Assembly: GCA_028718185.1 (NCBI GenBank) | Contig: JAQUMH010000003.1 | Coordinates: forward strand, 210,811-274,810 | Direction of reading: 5' to 3' | DNA length: 64,000 nucleotides | Source of the DNA: Elusimicrobiota bacterium | Lineage (GTDB): Bacteria; Elusimicrobiota; UBA8919 | Part shown: in pieces, positions 35,980-45,724 of the stretch | Layout of the letters: the number at the start of each line of letters is the position of its first letter | Numbering within the stretch: the first letter of the stretch is position 1 | Position numbers and translations under genes: made by a program | The notes under the pieces: model-generated | The model's input: the letters and a program-made list of their open reading frames with translations, nothing else | What the model was told of the DNA's origin: nothing | The model's database searches: none

Positions 35980-36821
35980 ACAAAATTACAGATTTATTGC
36001 TGTTATTAAGTTGTCCGGATGACGGACATGATATTGTGCTAATATCTGAGAACCAATTAAGTTGTTCTTATTGCAACAGAAAATACAATTTCGAAAACGG
36101 TATTCTAAAGATATTGCCTTCAAAAAAAACAGCATTACCTCCTGTATATCAAAATGAGGATTACATTAAATGGCAGTCAATATTTCCGGGAGTTTTTGAA
36201 TCTCGGGGTATATTTCATAAGATAATTGATGAATCCACGCACAGGTGGATTGCCAAAATATTTAATAAGCAGAAAATAAGTGATAAAGAATGGGTTTTAG
36301 ATTTAGGTTGCGGGATAGGAGACCATTTTAAGTATTTTAAAAGATTAAATAACGTAATTGGATTTGATATAAATGAAATTGCTTTGCTTAAATGCAGAGA
36401 AAAATATAAAGAAATTATTCTTTTGCAGGGAGATTTATATTCGCTTCCTTTTAAGAATGAAGTTCTGGTACATGTTATGATGTTGCATGTATTAGAGCAC
36501 ATGTATTATCTTGATAAGGCTTTAATCGAAACAGAAAGAATTTTAAATAAAGAAGGATTTTTATATATGGGTTTACCGTGCGAAGGCGGGTGGCTAAGAG
36601 ATACCTTAAGAGCAATAACTACTTCAAAGATTAATTCTCGCAAATATAATATGGATTATGATAAAGTTTCTAAAATAGAACATTGTAACGACACATATAA
36701 ACTGATAGATGTTTTAGGACAAAAGTTCACTATGTTAAAGAAAAGATTTTTCCCGTTTAATTTATTAAATTGTGTTGGTGTAAATTTAACATTATCAATG
36801 AAATTGCAAAGAAAATGTTGA
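35973..36821 (+). CDS. SAM-dependent methyltransferase with N-terminal Trm112-like zinc motif
   Basis: This 282-residue methyltransferase begins with a short zinc-ribbon-like part (CPDDGHD, then CSYCNRKYNFENGIL) similar to the Trm112 domain. The core has WVLDLGCGIGDHF as motif I, GFDINEIALLKC as the acidic loop and HVMMLHVLEHM as motif IV. The start is GTG, 7 bases inside the preceding gene; AGAGGAA lies 5-11 bases upstream. A second GTG follows directly and could be used instead. The substrate is not known. Confidence 0.86.
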   Translation: MVNKITDLLLLLSCPDDGHDIVLISENQLSCSYCNRKYNFENGILKILPSKKTALPPVYQNEDYIKWQSIFPGVFESRGIFHKIIDESTHRWIAKIFNKQKISDKEWVLDLGCGIGDHFKYFKRLNNVIGFDINEIALLKCREKYKEIILLQGDLYSLPFKNEVLVHVMMLHVLEHMYYLDKALIETERILNKEGFLYMGLPCEGGWLRDTLRAITTSKINSRKYNMDYDKVSKIEHCNDTYKLIDVLGQKFTMLKKRFFPFNLLNCVGVNLTLSMKLQRKC

Positions 36822-36902
36822 TGACATAAATTTCTTCAATCTTATACTGATGTTATCAAAATGTAATAACTTAACAGATATTAAGAAAGGAAGTATAAAA
36901 TA

Positions 36903-38720
36903 ATGTATATTTTAGGTCTTAATTGTGCGCATGACTCAACGGCAGGACTCATTAAAGACGGCCAGATAATAGCCGCTATAGCGGAAGAAAGGTTAACGCG
37001 GAAAAAACAGCATTTGGGTTTTCCTTATCTCGCTATTAGGGAATGTCTGAAAATAGGTAATATTAAACCCAAAGATGTTGATTTTGTAACAATTGCATTT
37101 AAGGACTATTTAAGAGGGCACCCCTTTTTTACCAATTTGATTTTAACCGGTAATAGTAATATTGATGTGGCTAATGAACTTTCTTTATTTTCTCTACTAA
37201 AAGAATTTATCAGGCAAAGTGTAAAACATGGATTATTATTTCATACAAAGAAAGTCTCCAATGAGAATGAAAATTATTCAAGGAAGGCATATGAAAACAC
37301 TTTGAAAAAAATGGGTTTTCAGTGCCCGTTAATAGATGTGGAACATCATTTGGCTCACGCCGCTAGTGCTTATTATACTTCAGGATTTAATAACTGCTTA
37401 TTAGTGACAATAGATGGTTCAGGGGATGGGCTAAGTGGTACAGTAAATTCAGGAAAGGACGGGCTGATTTCCCGGATTTGCGAGACACATCTTAAATTTT
37501 CTCCCGGAGTGTTTTATTCAGCAGTAACGAAGTATTTAGGATTCAAAAGACACCGGCATGAAGGAAAAATCACTGGTCTTGCAGCATACGGGAATCCTGA
37601 AATATGCTATCCTGTTATGGCTAATGCCCTTACTCTTTCTAAAGATAAAAAGTCATTTTCTACAGGGTTAAATTATAATTTTACCTTGTTTCAGAATCTT
37701 AAATGGTTTTTTAGACTTATTTGGGGTAGATATTTTAGAAGCCAAATGACCAATTTATTGTTAGATTATTTTTCAAAAAAATTAAAAAAATGCTCAAGAG
37801 AGAATATAGCTGCAGCTGCCCAGAAGAGATTGGAAGATTGTGTTGTTGAACATGTTGAAAAAATGGTTAAAGATACCGGATTAAGTAAGGTAGCATTGGC
37901 AGGTGGTGTGTTTTCTAATGTTAAATTAAATCAAAAGATATCGGAATTGCCGGTAGTTGAAGATATATTCATTCACCCTGATATGGGTGACGGGGGAACA
38001 GCCTTAGGAGGAGCGTTTGTTGTCTGGGCAGAGGAGTTACAAAAGAAAGGTTGGAAATTTATGCCTTTCAAGATACATGATGTTTATTTTGGTCCAGAGT
38101 ATTCTAATGAAGAAATAAAGACGATTTTGGAAGAATTTAATTTAAAGTATAATTATTATGAAAATATAGAAGAAGTTATTGCCCGCTATATTGCAGATAA
38201 ATATATTGTAGGTCGTTTTAGCGGAAGAATGGAGTATGGACCGCGTGCGCTTGGGAATAGGAGTATCCTGGTAGAGTCTACAGATGTTACGGTAAACGAT
38301 TGGCTGAATAAAAGATTGTGCAGGACGGAATTTATGCCTTTTGCTCCGGTTATACTTTCTGACGAAACTAACGATTTCTTTAACAAGTTTTATAAATCAG
38401 AACATGCAGCAGATTTTATGACTATTACGTTTGATGCCACAGAAAAGTGTGTTAAACTTGCACCGGCAATTTGTCATGTAGATAAAACAGCCCGTCCGCA
38501 GGTAATTTCTCCGGATATAAATGCAAGTTATTTTAAAATAATAGAAGAATATAAAAAAATAACAGGATTACCACTATTGATAAATACAAGTTTTAATGCA
38601 CATGAAGAGCCGATAATTTGCACGCCTGCAGATGCGATAAAATCTTTTTTAAGAAAAAATGTGGATATCTTGGCAATCGGTAATTATATTGTAGAAAGTA
38701 AATATAAAAGATTTATATGA
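36903..38720 (+). CDS. Carbamoyltransferase (NodU/TobZ/CmcH family)
   Basis: This 605-residue enzyme transfers a carbamoyl group from carbamoyl phosphate to a sugar hydroxyl through a carbamoyladenylate. The N-terminal Kae1-like domain has LGLNCAHDSTAGLI (His10) and VEHHLAHAASAYY. LAGGVFSNVKLNQ and GRMEYGPRALGNRSIL lie further on, and the C-terminal YrdC-like region starts near residue 390. AAGGAAG precedes the ATG. A carbamoylated sugar would be consistent with the NodU, TobZ and O-antigen examples. Length and motifs are complete. It overlaps the next gene as ATGA. Confidence 0.92.
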   Translation: MYILGLNCAHDSTAGLIKDGQIIAAIAEERLTRKKQHLGFPYLAIRECLKIGNIKPKDVDFVTIAFKDYLRGHPFFTNLILTGNSNIDVANELSLFSLLKEFIRQSVKHGLLFHTKKVSNENENYSRKAYENTLKKMGFQCPLIDVEHHLAHAASAYYTSGFNNCLLVTIDGSGDGLSGTVNSGKDGLISRICETHLKFSPGVFYSAVTKYLGFKRHRHEGKITGLAAYGNPEICYPVMANALTLSKDKKSFSTGLNYNFTLFQNLKWFFRLIWGRYFRSQMTNLLLDYFSKKLKKCSRENIAAAAQKRLEDCVVEHVEKMVKDTGLSKVALAGGVFSNVKLNQKISELPVVEDIFIHPDMGDGGTALGGAFVVWAEELQKKGWKFMPFKIHDVYFGPEYSNEEIKTILEEFNLKYNYYENIEEVIARYIADKYIVGRFSGRMEYGPRALGNRSILVESTDVTVNDWLNKRLCRTEFMPFAPVILSDETNDFFNKFYKSEHAADFMTITFDATEKCVKLAPAICHVDKTARPQVISPDINASYFKIIEEYKKITGLPLLINTSFNAHEEPIICTPADAIKSFLRKNVDILAIGNYIVESKYKRFI

Positions 38721-39844
38721 ATAAAAAAATTAAAATTATAAGTGTTGTTGGTGCAAGACCGAATTTTATGAAAATTGCTCCGTTATCTGCTGAATTTGCA
38801 AAAAGAGCGGATAAAATAGAGCATATTTTAGTTCATACCGGTCAGCATTATGACAGGTCAATGGATAAAATATTTTTCGAAGAGTTAAATTTGCCAAAAC
38901 CTCATATTAATCTCGGGATTGGTTCGGCATCACACGCGGTTCAAACAGCAAAAATAATGATTGGTTTTGAAAAAGTATGTCTTAAATATCTTCCAGACTG
39001 GATAGTTGTAGTTGGAGATGTAAATTCTACGATGGCTTGTTCATTAGTAGCAAGTAAAATGGGAATAAAAGTAGCGCACGTTGAGGCGGGTCTCCGCAGT
39101 TTTGACATGAGTATGCCCGAGGAAATAAACCGGGTAGTAACTGATTCAATTTCTGATTTACTGTTTACACCTTCTCCTGATGCAAATGCAAATCTGCTTC
39201 GCGAGGGAATTGATAAGAAAAAAATTAAAATGGTTGGAAACATAATGATTGATACTCTAATTGCAAATTTGGACAAGGCACTGGCGCAGAAAACACACTT
39301 GAAGATGGATCTAAAGGAAAAATATTTTGTTTATGTCACACTTCATCGTCCGAATAATGTTGATAGTAAGGAAAATCTGGGAAAAATTGTAAAAGAGCTG
39401 GTTTATCTTTCAGGTAAAATACCTGTTGTATTTGCTGTCCACCCGCGTACAAAGAAAAATATGTTAAAGTTTAGTTTAATGGATAAATTGAAAAATAGTC
39501 GCAATATTATACTTGCGGAACCGCTGGGATATCACGATTCTATTTGCCTTACTAAAAATGCAAGATTTATTTTGACGGATTCCGGAGGTATTCAGGAAGA
39601 AACAACTTTTTTAAAGGTTCCTTGCCTTACAATAAGACCTTCCACGGAACGGCCTGTTACTATTACTGAAGGAACTAATAAGTTAACTAATATTGATGAA
39701 TTACAGAAAAATATGAGTGATTTATTAAGTAAAATGACTCCTAAAAAGAGTAAAATTCCAAAATTTTGGGATGGCAAGACAGCAAAAAGGATTGTCGATA
39801 TATTATTTATATATTATTCTGCTTTATCATTGAAAAGGCATTAG
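38717..39844 (+). CDS. wecB: UDP-GlcNAc 2-epimerase, non-hydrolysing type
   Basis: This 375-residue enzyme interconverts UDP-GlcNAc and UDP-ManNAc. VVGARPNFMKIAPL, HTGQHYD, VVGDVNST, HVEAGLRSFD and RPSTERPVTITEGTN are the fold's characteristic blocks, and LTDSGGIQEE binds the UDP part. The length is that of the non-hydrolysing family, and no kinase domain is fused. It could supply ManNAc to a nonulosonate pathway or to ManNAc-containing chains. The start overlaps the preceding stop as ATGA. Confidence 0.9.
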   Translation: MNKKIKIISVVGARPNFMKIAPLSAEFAKRADKIEHILVHTGQHYDRSMDKIFFEELNLPKPHINLGIGSASHAVQTAKIMIGFEKVCLKYLPDWIVVVGDVNSTMACSLVASKMGIKVAHVEAGLRSFDMSMPEEINRVVTDSISDLLFTPSPDANANLLREGIDKKKIKMVGNIMIDTLIANLDKALAQKTHLKMDLKEKYFVYVTLHRPNNVDSKENLGKIVKELVYLSGKIPVVFAVHPRTKKNMLKFSLMDKLKNSRNIILAEPLGYHDSICLTKNARFILTDSGGIQEETTFLKVPCLTIRPSTERPVTITEGTNKLTNIDELQKNMSDLLSKMTPKKSKIPKFWDGKTAKRIVDILFIYYSALSLKRH

Positions 39845-39858
39845 TAAAAAGATATAAT
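39830..39858 (+). promoter_or_regulatory. Sigma70-type promoter before DUF2723 paralogue B
   Basis: TTGAAA (39830-39835) and TATAAT (39853-39858) are separated by 17 bases. The -35 box lies in the last codons of the epimerase gene. Transcription would start near 39865, about 38 bases before the ATG at 39903, where AAAGGAG is found. It could make the DUF2723-B block a separate transcript within the larger run. Confidence 0.5.
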
Positions 39859-39902
39859 TAACAATTCAGGGAAATAATATTCAAAAGGAGATTTAAGCAT
39901 TC

Positions 39903-42764
39903 ATGATTAAAAAATATTGTAAGTTGTTAAGTGTTTTGGTAGTTACAGTTGTTTTATTTCTATCTGTAAATAACTATATTACAGCAAAACCAGTCAAAAG
40001 TGATGAAGTTAAGTTAGATTTATTGGTCGGTAAAGATAATTGGTTTCTTATGGAACCTTTAACTGAAAGTTGGAAAATACATGGGATTTCCTTACTTCTT
40101 GAGAGTGATAATTATAAATCAAAAAACCCAATGGAGATAAAAGTATATCAAATATTGCAGTCAACAATTAGTTTAAATAGTCTGATAATAAATGAGGTGA
40201 TGGAAGTTAAAGTTTTTCCTAAGGATCTAAATAGGAAGAGATATTATACAGTATTTTTTGGAGATCATGAATATAAAGAGAAAAAATATAAATCATTTCT
40301 CGCAGAACCAACCGATAGATTCGTTGTAAACATAAAAGTAAAACAGGCGGTGTCGATTTATTTGGCATCAGATTCAAAAGATAAATCTAATAAGGTTATA
40401 GAACAAAATAAATTACTAATAAAGAATTTTGCAAGTGTTAAAAAAGATACAGAATTAAATAATAACGCATATATAAAGTGGGTAACAGCGCCAATTTGGG
40501 GGCATATAGCTGGAACGATACTAAGTGCGATGGAGAAACCGTACAATTTTATAACACCGTTCATATATTTAATACTTTATGTAATAATAGCTATAATTAT
40601 ATTAGGTTTTGTCTTTTATGGTAAGAATTTATTTTTAGATATAGAGAAGTTTAACATATTTAAAGTAATATTGACGACCAATGTAATATTAGTGATGCTA
40701 TATTTTGCAACAGTATGTACAGGTTTTATCGGTGGTGATAATTACGAGATACAGCTAGCTCAATACTTGTATCAGGATGTACATTTTCCCGGATATCCGA
40801 TAATGATATTTTTGGGTTATTGGTTCGGTAAGTTAATGCCTGTGGGCAATTTTATGTATAAGGCGAATTTATTCGGAGTGTTTTGTTCGAGTATCGGGAT
40901 AAGTTTTTTTGCAGGGGCATTATACAATTATACAAAACATAAAACATCAGCAATGTTAATAGCACTCGTAATGGCGACAACCCAGACGGTGTGGAATTAC
41001 AGTGTGGTTGCGCAAGATTATTCGGTATCAATATTATTTCAATGTTTAATATTATTTGCAATAATAAATTTACAAAATGAATCTGACTATAAGTCATATT
41101 TCAATTTGATAGTTTTTGCTTTTTTAGCGCCGATAGCTCATATGACAAATGCAATGAGTTCGCTTTTTATTATGATTTTGGCGACAATATGGTATTGGAA
41201 AACACACAGATTTAATTTAAAGAAAATAGTAGACATTGTTTTATCTTTAAGCTTAGTATTTATTGTTTTATATACTCCATTGATTTTAAAGGAAAGTCCT
41301 AATTATTATGCTCGGGTTGTATTTAAAACTAAAGAAGAAATTACAATTAACAGGAACAATTTAAAAATATTTTTTGGATATATTACAGGTAATGCTCCTC
41401 AAATGAAAGCGAGTAATGGGTTTGTAAACCTTGTTAAAAATGCTGGAATTATGCCCACTATCAGATCTCATTTTCATACATATCGAAAACTATTAAATTA
41501 CGGATATGGTTACTTGTATGCTATTATAGGTGGGTTGGGTCTGTTTATATTGCTGATATATAAGAAAAGTAGCATAATTACTTGGTATCTGTTGATTGCA
41601 TTATTTAGTAATATATTATTTAGTTGTACTGATATATCATATCTTAAACTTCCAAAAGGTGACAATATACTAACAGGTCATCAACTCCCATCAATAATTA
41701 TATTGTCTTTTAGTATCGTAGGCATAGTTATTTCTATTTTAAGAAAACGGATTATAGAAGAGCAAAAAGTCCGAAATAAACTACAATACTTATGGATTTT
41801 TGTGAAGAAGAATAATATGAAAATATTTTTGGTATTTCTTGTGACATCGATTTCCTGGAATATAATAATAAATTATCGTTTATGCGATTATCGCAGCCGC
41901 GATGATTGGGAAAAAATGATGTCTTTCTATCGCAATGAGCTAATACCGGGTACTACCGTAAGGACACATATGTACGAAGAACATGTTTTGGGGATATTTC
42001 ACAGGCTTGAATATACCCGTCGTGATACAGGTGATGATAGATTTAGCGGTTGTCTAAGTTCGCAAACAATATCTTTAAATTCAGAGTATGTTTTACCGGC
42101 ATTTTTAGATTCAAAGAATCGAGAAAAGGAATCTTCAATGTTTTACATAACTGATAAAGAGATTGATAAATATTTTAATTTAGTTCCTGTGTTTACAAAA
42201 TATCATTTGAGGTTTATATTGGGAGATATAGCTAATTTACAATTATATCAAGGTTTTAAAGATAGGCAATTGTACTATGCGCTTCCAAAGAGAACAATGG
42301 CTGGTGTAAATCCGTCATGGCAAGAGATAACAGCAGTGAATTACAATAAATATAAAAGTATATTTATAAACAACTGGGAAGCGACACCGCTTGGAATACG
42401 GCCTAATGATATAGGGTGGGTATCAAATATTCTAATATATAAACCTAAAAGGAAAAAAATAAAGCAAGTTGTAATGCGGTTTGTGGTGACATTAAATCCG
42501 GAGAACAAACCTGGTAACATCAATAAGGTAGATATGGCATTTTATCTAAATAATGTTGTGATAAAGGAAAGACGTGTAATGTCCGGCAGGAAAGAGGAGA
42601 TAAGAATAGAAGTACCAGTGAGTGAATTAAGTAGGCAATACAATTTTCTTTCAGTAGTCCCTTTTTACAATGGTGTAAATTGTTGGTATCCGACACCTTT
42701 ATATCCGTTACCAAAAGGTGAATATCCATATCTAATTGAGAGTTTTAGTATAATTGAACAATAG
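39903..42764 (+). CDS. DUF2723/GT-C-like membrane protein (paralogue B)
   Basis: This 953-residue protein shares the whole membrane and C-terminal region with paralogue A. GGDNYEIQLAQYLYQDVHFP and the FGKLMPVGNFMYKANLFG block are nearly the same, and the soluble C-terminus matches for long stretches. The N-terminus has a signal-anchor helix and a shorter extracytoplasmic region of about 165 residues; the two duplicated domains of paralogue A are absent. It probably transfers a sugar from a polyprenyl-phosphate donor outside the membrane. AAAGGAG precedes the ATG. It is followed by a methyltransferase and a GT2, giving a second glycosylation set. Confidence 0.82.
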   Translation: MIKKYCKLLSVLVVTVVLFLSVNNYITAKPVKSDEVKLDLLVGKDNWFLMEPLTESWKIHGISLLLESDNYKSKNPMEIKVYQILQSTISLNSLIINEVMEVKVFPKDLNRKRYYTVFFGDHEYKEKKYKSFLAEPTDRFVVNIKVKQAVSIYLASDSKDKSNKVIEQNKLLIKNFASVKKDTELNNNAYIKWVTAPIWGHIAGTILSAMEKPYNFITPFIYLILYVIIAIIILGFVFYGKNLFLDIEKFNIFKVILTTNVILVMLYFATVCTGFIGGDNYEIQLAQYLYQDVHFPGYPIMIFLGYWFGKLMPVGNFMYKANLFGVFCSSIGISFFAGALYNYTKHKTSAMLIALVMATTQTVWNYSVVAQDYSVSILFQCLILFAIINLQNESDYKSYFNLIVFAFLAPIAHMTNAMSSLFIMILATIWYWKTHRFNLKKIVDIVLSLSLVFIVLYTPLILKESPNYYARVVFKTKEEITINRNNLKIFFGYITGNAPQMKASNGFVNLVKNAGIMPTIRSHFHTYRKLLNYGYGYLYAIIGGLGLFILLIYKKSSIITWYLLIALFSNILFSCTDISYLKLPKGDNILTGHQLPSIIILSFSIVGIVISILRKRIIEEQKVRNKLQYLWIFVKKNNMKIFLVFLVTSISWNIIINYRLCDYRSRDDWEKMMSFYRNELIPGTTVRTHMYEEHVLGIFHRLEYTRRDTGDDRFSGCLSSQTISLNSEYVLPAFLDSKNREKESSMFYITDKEIDKYFNLVPVFTKYHLRFILGDIANLQLYQGFKDRQLYYALPKRTMAGVNPSWQEITAVNYNKYKSIFINNWEATPLGIRPNDIGWVSNILIYKPKRKKIKQVVMRFVVTLNPENKPGNINKVDMAFYLNNVVIKERRVMSGRKEEIRIEVPVSELSRQYNFLSVVPFYNGVNCWYPTPLYPLPKGEYPYLIESFSIIEQ

Positions 42765-42775
42765 GAGGAAGACAG

Positions 42776-43657
42776 ATGGGTCGGTATGATGCAACTTGTA
42801 AGATATGTAACAAGAACCAAAAGTTTATTTTTGAGTATCATAAATATGTTTATTGTAGATGTGTAAATTGTGGTTTAGTTTCAACTTATCCCTTACCGGA
42901 TGATATAACAATTGAAACACATTATGCAAAGAAATTTATAGAGGGTAATTATCAGTTACTTAGAGAATATTCAGATCAATATATATTTATATATAAGGGT
43001 TTTGTTAATGTTCTTGAATCTGAACTTAGGAAACATGGATTAAAACTTCCGGGTTTAAGCGTATTAGATGTGGGTTGTTTTACCGGGGAATTTTTATATC
43101 TTCTTCGTGAACGCGGAGCTGATGTTTATGGGTTGGAATTACAGACAGAAGCAGTAGAAATAGCCAATGAAAAATTATCAGGCCGTGTTTTGAAAGCAGA
43201 TGTTTATGAAAATATTTTTCCAAAAAAACAATTTGATATTATAACTCTTTTAGGAGTGGTTGAACATGTGTTAGATCCGGCTAAATTACTTAATCGTTCA
43301 TCCGAACTTTTAAAACCGGGTGGAATATTGCTAATACAAACTCCCAATAGTGCTTCGCTTTTTGCGAAAATTATGGGCAAATTGTGGCCGCCGTTCGCAC
43401 CGGTAGAGCATATACATATATTTACAAAAAAGAGTATAAAGCTGAAATTAAAAGAACTGGGTTTTGAAAATATTTCTTTTAATATGCATATAAAAAAATT
43501 ACCGGTTTCATATGTTTTCACTATGTTGCAAAATTTCGGTCCGGAGTTTTATCGTATATTTAAACCGATATATAAATGTTTGCCAAAATATATTACGGAT
43601 ATTTCACTGCCTTTCTTTATAGGGGAAATGATAGTAAAAGCCCATAAAAAAAGCTGA
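42776..43657 (+). CDS. Class I SAM-dependent methyltransferase with zinc-ribbon N-terminus
   Basis: This 293-residue protein starts with CKICNKNQKF and CRCVNCGLV, four cysteines of a zinc ribbon. The core has SVLDVGCFTGEFL, VYGLELQTEAVEIA, ITLLGVVEHVLDP and KPGGILLIQTPNS, typical of Methyltransf_23. AGGAGG lies 8 bases before the ATG. It lacks the C-terminal domain of the C-methyltransferases at 20624 and 44447. The acceptor is probably a sugar or a terminal residue of the chain, which may cap the polymer; this is inference. Confidence 0.87.
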   Translation: MGRYDATCKICNKNQKFIFEYHKYVYCRCVNCGLVSTYPLPDDITIETHYAKKFIEGNYQLLREYSDQYIFIYKGFVNVLESELRKHGLKLPGLSVLDVGCFTGEFLYLLRERGADVYGLELQTEAVEIANEKLSGRVLKADVYENIFPKKQFDIITLLGVVEHVLDPAKLLNRSSELLKPGGILLIQTPNSASLFAKIMGKLWPPFAPVEHIHIFTKKSIKLKLKELGFENISFNMHIKKLPVSYVFTMLQNFGPEFYRIFKPIYKCLPKYITDISLPFFIGEMIVKAHKKS

Positions 43658-43691
43658 GGTATGAAATAAAGCGTTAAGAAGGTTATGTAAT

Positions 43692-44423
43692 ATGGATATA
43701 AATAAAGATAGTAAAAAAATCAGTTTTTGTATAGTTGTTCCTATGTATAATGAGGAATCAAATGCAGAAAAATGTGTAACTACTATACATGATTTTATCA
43801 GCAAGTTAAGTTATAAAACTGCGTTAATAGCTGTGAATGATGGTAGTAAAGACAAGACCGGTGATATTTTAAAAAATATATCAACTAAACTGAATAAGTT
43901 CATTATAGAGACACATGAAAAGAACAAAGGTTATGGGTCTGCTAATCTTACCGGTGCCAAACGTGCATTTAAGGAAGGCTATGATTATGCACTATTCATG
44001 GATGCTGACCTTACACAAAATGTTAGTTATATTTACCCATTTATTGAAGAAATGAATAAAGGTACTGATTTTATAAAAGCTACCAGATATGCAAAGGGCG
44101 GCGGTGTTAAGGATGTGCCTTTTAATCGATGGATAGTATCTTTAATAGGTAATAAAATTATTAAAATATTTTTTAGATTACCATTGACTGACTATACAAA
44201 TGGTTTCAGAGCTGTAAAAACCTGTCTTTTATCTCAAATAGAATGTGAAGACAGAGGTTTTTCTTATTTAATTGAAGAGGTTAAAAAAATTTCTAAGATT
44301 TCAAAGAGTTATGCAGAAGTGCCTTATATTTTAACAGTCAGAGAGAGTAAATATTCTAAATCAAAATTTCAATATTCACCAAAAGTATATTATAAATATT
44401 TAAGATATTTATTTAAAAAGTAA
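43692..44423 (+). CDS. Glycosyltransferase family 2, DPM1-like without membrane helices
   Basis: This 243-residue GT2 has VVPMYNEESNAEKC, AVNDGSKDKTGDI and FMDADLTQN (DAD as the metal site), and LTDYTNGFRAVK. It is the soluble form of the polyprenyl-phosphate sugar synthases, shorter than the 30854 product because the two C-terminal helices are missing. It follows the DUF2723-B and methyltransferase genes, so it may supply the donor for that protein. The start has a weak ribosome site. Confidence 0.87.
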   Translation: MDINKDSKKISFCIVVPMYNEESNAEKCVTTIHDFISKLSYKTALIAVNDGSKDKTGDILKNISTKLNKFIIETHEKNKGYGSANLTGAKRAFKEGYDYALFMDADLTQNVSYIYPFIEEMNKGTDFIKATRYAKGGGVKDVPFNRWIVSLIGNKIIKIFFRLPLTDYTNGFRAVKTCLLSQIECEDRGFSYLIEEVKKISKISKSYAEVPYILTVRESKYSKSKFQYSPKVYYKYLRYLFKK

Positions 44424-44446
44424 TGCTAAATTAGGGGAGTAAATCA

Positions 44447-45724
44447 GTGAAGAATAAAAATGTTAATTGCAGTTTTTGTAACAGCGATAATATGTCACTC
44501 ATCATAGATTTCGGGGATGTTGCTCTTGCCGGGGGATTTTTAAGAGAAGACCAGTTCCCGGTTGAAAAAAAATACCCGTTACAATTATATTTTTGCAGGG
44601 AGTGTTATTCGCTCCAGGTTGTAAATAAGATATCTCCTGAAATATTATTTAAGAATTATTTTTATTTTTCATCGGCAATAGGTACTCTAAAAGAACATTT
44701 TATAAAATATGCAGAAGAAGTAACTGATAGATTTTTAGTCCCAGGTAAATCTACGGTTCTGGAAATCGGGTGTAATGATGGTGTATTGCTTAATCCTTTT
44801 TCAAAACGCGGGATAAAAACAGTTATTGGCGTAGATCCTTCGGAAAATGTGGTAAAGTCAATTAGCAATCCCCATATAATCGTAGTAAATGATTTTTTTT
44901 CTGAAAAAGTAGCTGCGAAGATATTAGGCAAATATGGTCAAGTGGATTTAATTGCTGCAAATAACGTTTTTGCTCATTTATATGACATTCATGATATTGT
45001 CAGAGGAATTAAAAAACTATTGTCAAAAGATGGTGTGTTTGTTTTTGAGGTTCATTATATTGCTAACCTTATTGACGAAATACAGTATGATATGATTTAT
45101 CATGAACATTTATATTATTATTCTTTAATCGCCCTGGAAAATTTATTTAGTATATATGACATGGAAATATTTGATGTTAAAAAAATACCGATTCACGCCG
45201 GTTCCATGCGGTATTATGTCAGGAAGAAAGGCGGTCTGAAAAAAGAAAAAATCTCGGAAGATGCTATTCGTCTGAAAAAAGAAGAATTAAGGAAAAAATA
45301 TGACAAAGTAGAAACTTATTTAGATTATGCGCAAAGGGTTAAAAATACAAAGACAACTTTAATAAATTTGATAAGAAAACTCAAAAAGGAAGATAAGGTA
45401 ATCTATGGCTATGGTGCTTCCGGCAGAGCTAATACTGTGATACAGTATTGTGATATAGATAAGAATATGCTGGATTGTATTATTGATGATGCACCGGCTA
45501 AACAAGGGTTTTATACTCCTGGTTCACATTTTTTAATTAAATCAAGAGAGTTTATGGAATTGCACCCACCGGATTATATTCTTGTGTTTGCGTGGAGTTT
45601 TGTAAACGAGATAATTAAGAGAAATCAAAATTATTTAAATAACGGAGGGAAAATTATTATACCATTGCCGGAAGTAAAAATTATATCTTCAAAAGACGGT
45701 AAAATAAATGAAGAAAGTATCTAA
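44447..45724 (+). CDS. Sugar C-methyltransferase (second copy, GTG start)
   Basis: This 425-residue protein has the same layout as the 20624 product. CSFCNSDNM and CRECYSLQ give the zinc ribbon, VLEIGCNDGVLLNPF motif I, IYHEHLYYYSL the YHEH active-site region and YGYGASGRANTV the C-terminal Rossmann domain. The start is GTG, with GGGGAG 7 bases upstream. It ends 17 bases inside the RmlD-like gene. It likely methylates a carbon of a keto-sugar. Two such genes suggest two branched sugars in the product. Confidence 0.9.
   Translation: MKNKNVNCSFCNSDNMSLIIDFGDVALAGGFLREDQFPVEKKYPLQLYFCRECYSLQVVNKISPEILFKNYFYFSSAIGTLKEHFIKYAEEVTDRFLVPGKSTVLEIGCNDGVLLNPFSKRGIKTVIGVDPSENVVKSISNPHIIVVNDFFSEKVAAKILGKYGQVDLIAANNVFAHLYDIHDIVRGIKKLLSKDGVFVFEVHYIANLIDEIQYDMIYHEHLYYYSLIALENLFSIYDMEIFDVKKIPIHAGSMRYYVRKKGGLKKEKISEDAIRLKKEELRKKYDKVETYLDYAQRVKNTKTTLINLIRKLKKEDKVIYGYGASGRANTVIQYCDIDKNMLDCIIDDAPAKQGFYTPGSHFLIKSREFMELHPPDYILVFAWSFVNEIIKRNQNYLNNGGKIIIPLPEVKIISSKDGKINEESI

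Noticed and set aside
36818-36848. TTGATG and TATACT before the carbamoyltransferase as a promoter
   Set aside because: The spacing is 19 bases and the region is AT-rich; too weak to report as a feature.
36852-36874. GTTAT...ATAAC followed by TTAA as a third copy of the hairpin element
   Set aside because: The stem is only 5 bp with a 9-base loop and the TGTAG part is missing.
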